A DNA stretch of 64,000 bases from Chondrilla cf. caribensis (taxonomy: Eukaryota; Porifera; Demospongiae; Chondrillida; Chondrillidae), in the NCBI GenBank assembly GCA_964020155.1, contig OZ026558.1:3514969-3578968 (forward strand). Direction: 5' to 3'. The notes below the pieces were generated by a model. It did no database searches. It was not told the origin of the DNA and saw only the letters and a list, made by a program, of their open reading frames with translations. Both the position numbers and the translations under genes were made by a program. Below, one piece after another: positions 38,101 to 54,525 of this stretch (the first letter of the stretch is position 1; each line of letters starts with the position of its first letter).

Positions 38101-38966
38101 ATGTTGCGATTTTTTGTGACAACGAATCGCTTTTATTGGATAATTTTCGTCCTCTCTACGGCTATCTGTGGACCAGGTGAGTAGAGATCTTTGATCCGCT
38201 GTTACAGTTGTAGTAGAATACCTTTCAAATATCGGGAATTGATAAGACTGTTGACCACTGATTACCACATGTTCGAGGATGTATAGTCATAGATAATACC
38301 ATTAAACTTAGGTATTCTTCATCAATAGCTATCATGGTACTATACAACGGCTCCCCGGCACTATCTCAGCCCTTTTCCTCCAGCTGCATGGTTGTGCAGT
38401 AGTATCTAGACCTATTATCCTACCTTCCACCTCTGGGAAGGCTCACTGCATACCAATTACCCACACTGACTGTACACAGGTGGATTTATCCTGTTCCTAT
38501 CAAAAGGGAGGGGCTTTGATTATTCAATTTGGTGTTATCTAATTGCAACCACAAAGTTAATTCTTCTGTTATATTGGCTATTTAGGAGAGGCAGTATTTC
38601 TGTCCACAATCACTAAACTGAGTATAATCCTTCCCAAACAAGCTCTTCCTGAATCACTTGAAGTGAGCAAATTGTACTGCTTCAGAGACTGACCTTCACC
38701 AGCTTTATCACAACAAACATCTTTACAGGTTTGAGGGACTTACAGGGCGTATTTACCTTTGTCCTGATTGCACAATGTCTCAACTGCATGTTCCAAATAT
38801 TATTATGATCCTTGTACAGTGGAGGCTACATAACCTGTCATTATGTTATCCAAAATGCAACATCCTTTTTAATTTAAATTATCAAGCCATCATGATACTA
38901 TGCCAACAATAACATGGCCAGATGACTAAAGGTCCCAATTTGAAACCTCTTTATGGAAACTTGTGA
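38101..38966 (+). pseudogene. C-type receptor relic 2
   Basis: Signal exon 38101-38176 is intact. An Ig-like exon from 38400 keeps VVSRPIILP, HTDCTQVDLSC and YQKG, but has one base fewer than the copy at 61337 near 38515 and runs into a stop. Sequence to about 38690 still shows a reading of LSTITKLSIILPKQ..LYCF in another frame, resembling an Ig E-F strand with its second Cys. A damaged tail-exon scrap (38921-38966) ends with the YGNL stop. No TM or FN3 exon. Confidence 0.5.
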
Positions 38967-39419
38967 ATGACTTAAAATGGAGTGTTGTTTTGTGCTTTGT
39001 GTCAACATCAAGTACTGTGTGTATGTATACATTATGTCAGGCTTATTGTAGAGAACTGATTGTGAATTTATATAATTAGTACTGGAACAGTTATCACTTG
39101 TGTGTACTTGTGTCATTTATCCTTGAATGGAGTGTTGTTTGTTGCTATATTGAGTAGCTGAATCTTTTTGTTTAAATCAGATTATTATATTTAGCTATAG
39201 TTAGAGTGATAATACATGTCTAGAATGAACATTTGTAAATGTTCCTTGTGTACATAAAATTATAAGTTCAGACAGTGAGAGCGTGTTTAACAGTACAATC
39301 AAATATTGCTCTCTCCAGTGACATCATCCTTGGTACCTTATTCTACCTGCCATTACAACCAGTTGCAGGGCTAGTGCTGTGGGTTGCTGTCTATACTTGT
39401 GAATACTACTGTACCCACA
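38967..39419 (+). other. intergenic: 3' flank and upstream block
   Basis: Same layout as 6070-6517, to which it is closely similar. No exon. Confidence 0.5.
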
Positions 39420-39529
39420 TGACGTTATAAAGAATCTGTACTTCCTCGTATAAAGTGATGTTGCAAGAGCTCGAAGTCTCGCTATTCGAGTGCATGTGTA
39501 TAAAGGGCGTAGATTGGAGGGTTTTCCCC
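39420..39529 (+). promoter_or_regulatory. candidate promoter: TGACGTTA, TATAAAG, GGGTTTTCCCC
   Basis: TGACGTTA 39420-39427, TATAAAG 39499-39505, GGGTTTTCCCC 39519-39529; the last ends 35 bp before the ATG at 39565. Confidence 0.5.
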
Positions 39530-39564
39530 TCATGATCAGCATGTGACACGCATATTTGTACGGA

Positions 39565-42500
39565 ATGTTGCGATTCTCAAGGAATTATTGTATATATTTC
39601 GTCTTTGTTTCAGTTCTCTCTACACCAGGTGAGTAGGTCATAGTTTTGACTTTGATAGAATTTGTTGCTTCTATAAGGGAATTGATCTAGGCTAGCTAGA
39701 ACTAATACAGCGACTACCGGTTTAAATCCCTACATCTCTCCCAGTTAAAGAGCCATCAACCAAATGTATACGGTAGACTATGCAGATGGACTTGGTCTAC
39801 TGTTCTACAAGGCTCGCGAACACTCAATCTAAACACATTATTTTTCAGTGAGTGCTAACAGTTGAAAACCTTATGGTAGCTTTCTCGTGCAATTCTTGAC
39901 AATATGAGCTCCCTCCACTATCGTCAGGTTGAGGTCTTACTAGTCAAAACGTTGTATTGGCGCTGTTTCTGTTTCAATACCACTGAGAATTCGTATTCCT
40001 GCTCGTGTTACAGTCGATATCGTGTTCAGCTCCCCACAACACCACATCGTTAAGATGTAGTATAATACACATGATTGTGTTCTATGTACTGTGTACAAAC
40101 TTTGTATGACATTGTGCTAACTACTACATATCAGAGACAGTCCAGGTTAATTTTTGTGTTTGTACAAAATCCATTTATCATGGTGATGTATGGTAAAGTA
40201 TGATGAATATATATAACATAGACTCACCTATTGTGAATATTCTGTGTTATTATTGCACACAGGTGGTGCTGACCCCTCCATCTCCACATCCACTCCTACT
40301 CCATGTTATGGAGATGTAGTGACTCTAGTGTGTCACCATCCTGAGGTGGCTAGCAACCCTGGAAGGTACTTTTTACAACCTGTAGCCTGGGAGGAGAATG
40401 GTTTGGGGATCACACCATCTACTGGTGTATACCTCCAGGATCATACATCAGAGGATCTCACTCATACAACTCTCACCATCACCATTACAGTGGACCACTT
40501 CAGGAACAAGTCATTCAACTATTCTTGTCTACTACTATTAGCTGAGAATGGACTACCTACTGGTGATGTGGAAACTAGCGGAGAAGTCACTGTAGATCCT
40601 GTTGGTTAGTGGGTATGTGTGTGAGTGTATATGTTATACCGGATAAAGATGTTATGACTGTAGACCAGTGTATGAAATCACATGCTATCAATGTACTTTC
40701 ATGTACAGTGTGTACAGTAACTGCTTCTTTCCTATACCTTGTGTCGTTTGTATGTTCCTATAATATAATCATACCAAGTGCACATTACCCACTGCAGAAC
40801 CACGACCACCCTCCACCATTTTGAGCATTGACTGTAGTATCCCTACCAGCATTGCTTTCAACTGGACCCACACTCCAATGGAGTGCTACAAGGACAGGAT
40901 CACCTACTATGTGTCCTGGGTGAATATCGACAACAACACTGAGAATGGCTCTGATGTCACTGGAGGACACATATACAACATTACAGGCCTTGTTGCTAAT
41001 AGCAACTACACCATCAGTGTCCAGACAGTAGTGGATGGGAATGTTCAGAGTACAGCTGTGTCTAGAGATGTCACAACCAGTGAGTTCAACCAGAACATTA
41101 TCCTCATTTCTATTAACATTATATACTCATTTCTTCAAGTTTTTATCAGATATGCTTGTACATTTGGGATGTGATGGGTTAACGTTGTTGGTAATTGTAT
41201 GTGTGTGAATATCTGTGTATTATGTGTGTGCATGCATCCGTGTGTACATGTGTATTCCCTCGGGTGGTGGTTTACTTTAGATTGAGTGAGGACTGTACCT
41301 AGTCATTACTTCAAGATGGTCCTGGCCTACCATTGTTTTACATGATAAACGTTATCATTCTACTAGATATGTAAGTTAACATAATATCCTGTAATACAAT
41401 CATCTAATATAAACATTGTTTCACTCCTACATAACACAAGTACATGATGTCATGTGATAAAAAACTATACTGGATTAACACCTCATTCTACCCCACCCCC
41501 CTATGGGTGATTGAACATCTCAGGTAGCACCCCACTGTCTACAGTGTACACACTTGACTGTGTATAACTTTGCTTGTTGTGCAGGCAAACCTCTGGTTCT
41601 CCCAAAGACCCCATCACTGTCAGCTTGTTACAACAGAAACTTCACTTTGTACTGTGATGTGTCCCCACTCCACATACTCCAGTTCAGTAGAATTAACTGG
41701 CTATTCAATTCACACCACATATTGGGTGGATTTGACACTTATGATGTGTCAAGCAATGGTAGAGAGTTAGTGATTCACTATGTGACAGCAAGTACAGCTG
41801 GTGACTATGGCTGTGGTATTGAACTGAACAGAGGGACTCTAGTGGAAGGGGACACATACTCTTTGCACCCTTTAGGTATGTATGTGTGTAACATGCATTG
41901 CAAATAAGAAAACTCTTGTCAGCAACTTTCTGTACGTTGATGACAATTCAGCACATGTTTACAGGTTCTGCACACATAAACATGGTAATTGAAAGGTGCT
42001 ATGAGAAATCTGTGGCACATGTAAACACAAGAACGTTGGCCATGTATGGGACTAGTCACTGATCCTAATGAAAATATACTTGTGTACTTAATCAACACCT
42101 TGCTTCTGGTGGTTATTCTCTCATTCATTATCTTTTCTATACAGACTCACCAAAGGAGCCCTACGACATAGCTCTCACTCCTGGTGTTGCTAACATCAGT
42201 GTATCATGGGAACATGACAGGTCCTGTTTTGAGGGTCACTTGTTTGTGTTCATTGTTAGTTGGCAGAAAGCTTGCACCTGTGACCACTCTGAGCTGAGCA
42301 CTGCAGTGATTGGAACAACCTTCAACATTCAAGACTTGGAACCTGACACCATCTACAGCATTTGTGTTTCATCTGTAAGCTCTTCTGACGATCAAGTGAA
42401 GAGTGAGAGGAAGTGTCTTCACACCAAGACTTTGAAACCTGTTTGTAAGTGCTATTCTGACCTTCCACATACTGTACACCTGTGTATTACTGGACACATT

Positions 42501-42883
42501 ACACAAGTTTGTACATTTATGTTCACCATTCAGTAGAGTGGCATGCATATCTCACCAGAATACATATGCCATAAAGTACTCAGAGGTTAAGGTTATACAT
42601 ATAATATGCATGTGCAGTACATGTCCAGCGAATGTGCTTACTTACATAACTGAAATGTACGTGTTACCATGTGTGTATAACATGCCTGGTGTACCTGTTT
42701 GTACAGAACTAAACTAAAGTGTACAATTCACCATGCACGTGTGTTACTGAGGCTTTGACACTTTTCACCAAATTTCAAACTATTTTTTCCCCTTTACAAT
42801 CACCCACTATGCCAACACATACAAATATGCACTCGCACACACACACGCACACACACGCACACACGCACACACACGCACGCACG

Positions 42884-42919
<36 letters not shown>

Positions 42920-43503
42920 CACACAGCTACCTCTAACACAGGTGGACTGTCCACAGGTCTCATTGCTGGTATTGTGGTAGTCTGCGTTGTTGTCATTTTA
43001 CTGACATTTCTAGCTGGCTGTGGAGTTGGAGTGATAGTACATGTTGTTTACCAGAAGAAGTCCAAACAATCAACAAGTATGTTGTGTACACATGTACAGT
43101 ACTTAGGGAAGAATGTGATGTTTATTGGAAGTTCCTGTCATTTGGTTTCAAATCCATGTTTACATTTACATATACCCTGTACTGAATATATCTGCTTTTT
43201 TATCCAACATCTACCTGTGTGAATACTGCATAGGAGTAGTGTGTAGTACAGTCGGTGCCAATTTAGGTGAATTTGAAGTGCATACAGTTTTGCACAAATA
43301 AACACTTATTCACATGTTCTGTATGTCCACTCACTACAGTATCAACTGAAGGTACATTTGGTGAAGATAAGAAGAACTCTCCCATCCCATCATATGTCAA
43401 TGTAGAATTGGATGACGGAACCGTTCCCATGACGACCAGCCCTGGTTACATGCCGGTTGAAAGGATGACTGAAGGTCCCAAACCTCTTTATGGAAACTTG
43501 TGA
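39565..43503 (+). CDS. type A Ig/FN3 receptor, intact (530 aa)
   Basis: Exons: signal 39565-39628, Ig1 40263-40604, FN3-A1 40798-41079, Ig2-A 41585-41875, FN3-A2 42145-42444, TM 42927-43076, tail 43340-43503 (1593 bases, 531 codons). Protein order by residue: signal about 1-21, Ig1 22-135, FN3 136-229, Ig2 230-326, FN3 327-426, TM 427-476, tail 477-530. Ig1 differs from most copies in its C-C' region ([12 protein letters not shown], shared in part only with the gene at 49617) and C'' region (YLQDHTS). Ig2-A has a Cys in FTLYC and one in DYGCG. The Ig1 donor is GTTAGT, unusual but still GT. The tail begins with ISTEG and has a Gly for Asp (TFGEDKK); motifs SYVNVE, GYMPV, LYGNL. The TM helix has no charged residue, so no obvious pairing with an adaptor. 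Confidence 0.8.
42833..42925. repeat. interrupted (CA)n before TM-exon acceptor
   Basis: CA broken by several CG steps (CGCACACACGCACA..). Less pure than most copies; ends in the acceptor at 42925-42926. Confidence 0.85.
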
Positions 43504-44100
43504 ATGACTTAAAATGGAGTGTTGTTTTGTGCTTTGTGTCAACATCAAGTACTGTGTGTATACATGTCAGATCTTATTGTGGAGAACTGAATGTGAATTT
43601 AGTACTTTTATCACTTGTACATTTGTGTCATTTATCCTTGAATGGAGTGCTGTTTGTTGCTATGGAGTAGTTGTGTGTTGAATCTCATTGTTTAAATCAG
43701 ATTTATATTCAGCTATATTTAGTCTAAGTATTATTAAGCAATCTCTCTATAAGTCTTAGAGTCCCAACTTCGCTCCCAGTCTTAGAGTGATAATACGTCT
43801 CTAGATGAATGAACATTTGTAATTGCTCCTTACGTACTTATAAGTTCAGACAATGAGAATGTGTTCAACAGTACTAGTCCAATCAAATATTGGTCTCTCC
43901 AGTCACATCACCCTTGGTACCTCATTCTACCTGCCATTACAACCAGTTGCAGGGCTAGTGCTGTGGGCTGCTGTCTATACTTGTGAATACACCTGTAACC
44001 ACATTACGTTATAAACAGTCTGTACTTTCTCGTATAAAGTGATGTTGCAAGAGCTCGAAGTCTCACTATTCGAGTGCAAGTGTAAAGCGCGTAGATTGAA
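43504..44100 (+). other. intergenic: 3' flank and upstream block
   Basis: 3'-UTR-like sequence, then the pre-gene block from about 43845. The CRE-like site of the other genes is mutated here (TTACGTTA). Confidence 0.5.
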
Positions 44101-44111
44101 GGGTTTCCCCC
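44101..44111 (+). promoter_or_regulatory. Rel/NF-kappaB-like site GGGTTTCCCCC
   Basis: Lies 45 bp before the ATG at 44157, in the context ATTGAAGGGTTTCCCCCTCA shared with the gene at 12156. Confidence 0.45.
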
Positions 44112-44156
44112 TCATGATAGGTTAACTGCATAATATAGCACGCATATTTGTGGGTA

Positions 44157-46653
44157 ATGTTGCGATTCTCAAGGAATTACTGTGTATATTTCGTCCTTGT
44201 TTCAGCTCTCTCTACACCAGGTGAGTGGCTCGTGGTTTTGACTCGCTGTGATAGAATTCGTTGTTTCGATAATCGAATTGATCTAGGCTATAGAATTGAC
44301 TCCCTGTTCCAGATACGTAGGATACAGCGACTACCGGATTAAATCCCTACTTCGCTCCCTGTTAATGTTACTGTTGGTACCACGAGTACGACAGATTTGC
44401 CTGCCTTCTACCGACAAAGTCCTTGAGTAGACTCCTAGACCAAATGTATAGGGTAGCTAGACCTAAAGGTCAACTTGGTCTACTGGGTGTAGAGTCTATG
44501 GTCTACTGTTCTACAAGCCCAGCGAATACTCAATAATATACATTATTTCTGGTGAGTGCTAACAGCAGAGAACCATATCGTAGCTTTCTTATGCAATTGG
44601 TAATATGATCTACCTCCGCTATCTTCAAGTTGAGATCTCATTAGTCAAAACGTTTTAGTGACAATATTTCTGCTGTCATCAATATACTGATAATTCTATT
44701 ATCCTAGCTTGTTTGTGTTACAGTCTCTATCGTGTTCAGCTCATAAGACGACATCATTGAAATTTAATATAATGCATATATGATTGTGTACTATGTACAT
44801 ACGTACTTTTTGTATGACATTGTGCTAGCCACTACATGTCAGAGACTGCTGTCATCAATATACTTAGAATTCTTATCCTAGCTTGTTTGTGTTACAGTCG
44901 TTATCATGTTCAGCTTCCCACAAGACGACATCATTGAAATGTAATATAATGCATATGATTGTGTTCTATGTACTATGTACAAACTTTGTATGACATTGTG
45001 CTAGCCACTACATGTCAGAGACAGTCCAGATTAATTTTCGTGGTTGTACACAATCCATTCATCATGGTGATGTATGGTAAAGTATGATGAATATATATTA
45101 CACAGACTCACCTATTGTGGATATTCTGTTATTATTGCACACAGGTGATGCTGACCCCTCCATCTCCACATCCACTCCTACTCCATGTTATGGAGATGTA
45201 GTGACTCTAGTGTGTCACCATCCTGAGCTGGCTAGCAACCCTGGAAGGTACTTTAGTACTGGACCATTATGGAGGGAGAATGGTGCGGGGATCACACCAT
45301 CTAATGGTATATACCTCCAGCCTGACACATCAGAGGACCTCACTCGTACAATTCTCAACATCACCATTACAGTGGACCACTTCAGGAACAAGTCATTCAA
45401 CTATTCTTGTCTACTAGTATTAGCTGAGAATGGACGACCTACTGGTGAAGTGGAAACTAGTGAAGAAATCACTGTAGATCCTGTTGGTGAGTGGGTGTTT
45501 GTGAGAGTGTACAATTTGTACCCTACTAGTCGGTGATCAAAAGAGAATCATCTTGTCTCTGTGTGCTTGCATTGATGCATGTGAGGGTTTTGTTGGGTGG
45601 ATGTGTGGGTTAGTGTCAGTGTGAGTGTGGAGGATGTTTAATGCATACAGTATGTATAAATTTTGATGTAATGATGAGTTAAATCCAAAAGGAATTTTTG
45701 CCCTTTCTTTGATTAAATAAAATTTTAATAGATATACATACGTTCATTGGTAGTATTTGTCTGTATTACTTTATAATCATGTCAATGTGTGTATCACTGT
45801 GATGTACATTTGTACGACAATAAATGAAATCAGTAGCAACAATGTACGTATGAAACAGATTGTAATATAAACCCTGCATATTGTACCTCCTGTATTGCGT
45901 GTGGTTTGTGTGTAACTGCAGTATATTACACAAGACCCTGTACATTATACTTGTATGTAGTTTGCCGAGGAGAGTTATGGCTGTTGCACTTGATCGATGA
46001 AATTGCTTCCTGCACCTCTGCTGCCTGTTCATGAAGGTGCTTATTTTAGTGAATCAGATAACCTTTTAGTGTGAACCTGTTGTAATATTTCATTGCTGAG
46101 TGTACTAGGTTGCTATCATCACACCACAGCATGATCACTATAACTAGTGTACTACATATGTATGGTGCATGGTCATGTGGTCATGTCAGGCAGCCATCCT
46201 CAACATCACATCAATCATATCACCTGCACACAACTGACCACTGTAATCACTGCTATAAGTTACTAGTCACTATCACCATGCAGTGTGTATCATCTGTACT
46301 GTACAGACCTCACCCCACCTCTCATCACAACCATGGTCCCTCTGGAGTCCTCCATCACTGTTAGATGGACCCCCCAACCCTGTGCTGTGAGGTACAGAGT
46401 ATCCTGGATGTACACCAATGATGATGGTACTACTGCCACTGGTAGTGGAGTCTCTGACCAGTTGACCAACTGCACCATCCCAACCTGTGTACAAGGAGTG
46501 TATACTGTGTCAGTCCAAGCTGTTGATGGTGTGGGTAATGTAGGACCAGCAGCTAGTGTGAGGGTCAAATCAAGTAAGTGATATGTGCAAACCCATGGTA
46601 GACACACATACCTCGTACATACACACACACGCACGCACGCACACAGACACGCA

Positions 46654-46685
<32 letters not shown>

Positions 46686-46706
46686 CACACAGACCACAGA
46701 CACACA

Positions 46707-46765
<59 letters not shown>

Positions 46766-48603
46766 CATACCCACCACACCCTCCCCATCTCACAGCCTAC
46801 CCTCGACCCTCTGCTGATGCTCCTCCTTGTAAGGACAGGTCACTTGTTCTCACATGTTTAGTCAGTGGACTACTTGAGTATGAGAGGTACATTTGGATGG
46901 ACGGTAGAGGTGCTGTTAGGAATTCGGATCAGTACGTCATTGATGGTGATCAACTGATAATCAAAGATGTTTGTGCAATCAGTGATGGAGATGGGATGTC
47001 ATATCGATGTAGTGGAGTGTTACCAACAGGAAGTACAGTGATGGGAGATGACTATCATGTTGAACCATTAGGTGAGCATGCACACGCACACACGCACGCA
47101 TGCACACACAAACACATACACATACATACACAGGCACACACACACAACCAAATCTTAAACTACTAAAGGGTATTGTGAATCGTAGACTAACTGTGCCTGT
47201 ACACATACACATGTACACATGGTACATACAAAGTCCGTCATTGAAGAGATTTTATGCTACTATTATGTACATCAAGTACATTATAGAGTTGCCACTTTGG
47301 GTCCAGTTGCAACCTTGCAAATAGGGCTACCACAATCCATCATACGGTTTAGTGCTGTCCTGAAGAAGTGTGTGCACATGTGTCTCAACTGGGAATTACA
47401 CTAATTCTACCCGTTTTCAGTTGTCACTGTCACTGTTGTCAGTTGTCTGAAATTAGACATATGGTGTCTATGTATAGACCATTTGTATGTGCTGACATTA
47501 TCCCTATACAGAGGAAGGTACTGCCTGTGCACTGACTGTATAGATTTGTAGACAATGCATCTTGTGAATCATATTTTCAGTTCTTGTTAGGAGTACAGTT
47601 TCAGTTCTTTTGTATATGTGTACTTCTATTGTGCTGGTTGGTATGTGTTATTACATTATGTGAACTGAAGACTACACTAGACAACTACTACATTGACTGC
47701 ATGAGTACTCACAGGGTGTATCGAGTCCTCTGTGTGTGTATCTTTGCATCTTGTGTGAGTAAGATGTTCACATCTTGTTGAAAGCATAGTTTCAATTCTT
47801 TTGTATGGATGAACTTCTATTGTGCTGGTTGGTATGTGTTATTATTAGAACAAGTGAACTGAAGACTACACAACACAACTACTTATATATATATATAGAC
47901 TACACACAGCAGATTGAATACACACAGCTGCAGTGTGCATCCAATCTGCTGTGTGTAGCTAGCTGTGTATAAGTAGTTTGTTTCATGTTGTCTTCAGTTA
48001 TTGCTCATGAAGAGAGTTTCCTCATTCTCCTCAAGTATCTCAACATGATAGAGAGTCTTCTCCAGTAGACTGTCATCACCACCTCAAGTATTCCATCATG
48101 TACGGCGTTGTCAGTGAGCTTCAACTACACTTCTTCCCTTCTCCCTCCACCAGCTCAACCTGGTCCTCCTGTAGTGACAATAGTAGCAACAACTGATTCC
48201 ACTATGATCACTTTAACATGGAACACTACACTGCATTGTTTCGAGTCTGAAATGTTCACCTTTGTTGTAATTTGGAATGAGATTGGAAGTGGGATCAGTA
48301 CCAATGTGACCACCTCCTCCCCTCCATACACCATCAGTGGACTCCAACCTGGTACCTCTTATCAGATCAGTGTACATGGTGTGGGTGGATCGGGGATCAC
48401 TGGTTCAAAGAGTGTATCACGTATTGTGACATCTACTGCAATAACAAGTACGTCTGTACTTCCTGTTTGTATTGAAGCATGTACAGGTGGTGTATTTATT
48501 GACAAAATGAGAATTGCCAATTGAGTATGTGAGTGAGATTGATGTCATTTTCCTCTACTTCCCCCTCCCCTCCTACACACAACACACGCTCGCACGCACA
48601 CAT

Positions 48604-48642
<39 letters not shown>

Positions 48643-49106
48643 CACATAGCTACCTCTAACACAGGTGGACTGTCCACAGGTCTCATTGCTGGTATTGTGG
48701 TAGTCTGTGTTGTTGTCATTTTACTGACATTTCTAGCTGGTTGTGGAGTTGGAGTGATAGTACTAGTTGTTTACCAGAAGAAGTCCAAACAGTCAGCAAG
48801 TATGTTGTGTTGTGTCATATTTGTTTCCTTTTCTCTGCACATGGCAATGGATGGGAATGATTACTGAGATGTGTTTATTCCCCTCATTGCCTCTCTTCCA
48901 CGATGATTACACTTTCCTGCTCTGTATGTCCACTCACTACAGGATCAACTGAAGGTACAGTTGATGAGGACAAGAAGAACTCTCCCATCCCATCATATGT
49001 TAATGTAGAATTGGATGACGGAAGTGTTCCCATGACAACCAACCCTGGTTACATGCTGGTTGAAAGGATGACTGAAGGTCCCAAACCTCTTTATGGAAAC
49101 TTGTGA
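44157..49106 (+). CDS. type B Ig/FN3 receptor, intact (518 aa)
   Basis: Exons: signal 44157-44220, Ig1 45145-45486, FN3-B1 46307-46573, Ig2-B 46796-47071, FN3-B2 48154-48447, TM 48650-48799, tail 48943-49106 (1557 bases, 519 codons). It is the only fully intact type B gene with a signal exon. FN3-B1 starts DLTPPLITTMVPLESS and has paired Cys in PQPCAVRY and TIPTCVQG. Ig2-B has SLVLTCLVSG, a Trp in YIWMDG and DGMSYRCSG. FN3-B2 has one extra codon (STMITLTW) and the FN3 signature ISGLQPGTSYQISV. The tail reads [18 protein letters not shown]. Ig1 is of the common array type, so types A and B present the same distal domain on different stalks. Confidence 0.8.
46613..46763. repeat. interrupted (CA)n, FN3-B1 to Ig2-B intron
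   Basis: CA and CG steps mixed at 46613-46710, purer CA at 46713-46763. Confidence 0.85.
47901..47957. repeat. perfect 16-bp inverted repeat in B intron
   Basis: TACACACAGCAGATTG (47901-47916) and CAATCTGCTGTGTGTA (47942-47957), fully complementary. A (TA)n run precedes it. Confidence 0.7.
48592..48647. repeat. short (CA)n before TM-exon acceptor
   Basis: Shortest copy of this microsatellite. The acceptor is ACATAG rather than ACACAG. Confidence 0.85.
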
Positions 49107-49554
49107 ATGACTTGAAATGGAGTGTTGTTTGTACTTTGTGTCTACATCAAGTACTGTGTGTATACATGTCAGATCTTATTGTAGAGAACTGAATATGAAT
49201 TTAGTACTTTTATATATCACTTGTACATTTATACTTGAATGCAGTGTTGTTAATTACTATTGATTATCTGTGTGTTCAATCTTATTTAAAATCAATTGAA
49301 TTTGTATCATACATTCAGCTATAAGCTATTCATTGTAATGAATCAGATATACTTCTTGCATGAGGGAACATGTGTAATTTCCCTATCGCAAATTATCAAT
49401 CCATAGTATGTATCTTTATGTCATACATGTGAATATGACATATGTAGGCCTACCCGTATGTCATATTGTTGTGAAGAGACTGTGTGTCCTTGTATGAAGT
49501 GCTGCTCTATAGCTTCCAGTGTAACTTCATAATTAATGCAGGTTGTTGATTGAA
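49107..49554 (+). other. intergenic between the genes at 44157 and 49617
   Basis: 3'-UTR-like sequence to about 49300, then AT-rich DNA that lacks the usual pre-gene block. No exon seen. Confidence 0.45.
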
Positions 49555-49565
49555 GGGTTTTCCCC
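49555..49565 (+). promoter_or_regulatory. Rel/NF-kappaB-like site GGGTTTTCCCC
   Basis: 51 bp before the ATG at 49617. It is conserved although the rest of this upstream region differs from that of the other genes. Confidence 0.5.
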
Positions 49566-49616
49566 TTTCGTTTACTTTACTGCTCTAGTACTCTGTTGCG
49601 CTTATTTGAGATCGTA

Positions 49617-54074
<4,458 letters not shown>

Positions 54075-54525
54075 ATGACTTGAAATGGAGTGTTGTTTGT
54101 GCTTTTGTTGACATCAAGTGCTCTGTGTATATGTATTAGATCTTATTGTGGAGAACTGAATGTGAATTTAGTACTGATCACGTGTACATTTGTACTTGTA
54201 TCATTCATCCTTGAATGGAGTGCTGTTTGTTAATATTGAGTAGCTGTGTGTTGAATCTTACTGTTTAACCAATAACTAATTGTAAGCTAATTTGATATAC
54301 TAATATGTACACATTTATACGTGTGAATACATCTATACCCACAAGGTATGTTGCTACATAAAGAGAAGGTACGCCCTTATATAATGTGCTGTTGTATATA
54401 CGAGCATAGTCTGATGATAGATATAGATAATATTCTTAGTATATGGTGTGGATTGAAGGATTACCCCCGTCCAATAACTATAATACTTGTATGTAAAGTT
54501 AATATTATTCTCTAAGATCATAATC
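54075..54525 (+). other. intergenic upstream of the mosaic pseudogene
   Basis: 3'-UTR-like to about 54270, then AT-rich. A decayed Rel-like site, GGATTACCCCC, is at 54458-54468, 57 bp before the ATG at 54526; the context ATTGAAGG is kept. Confidence 0.4.
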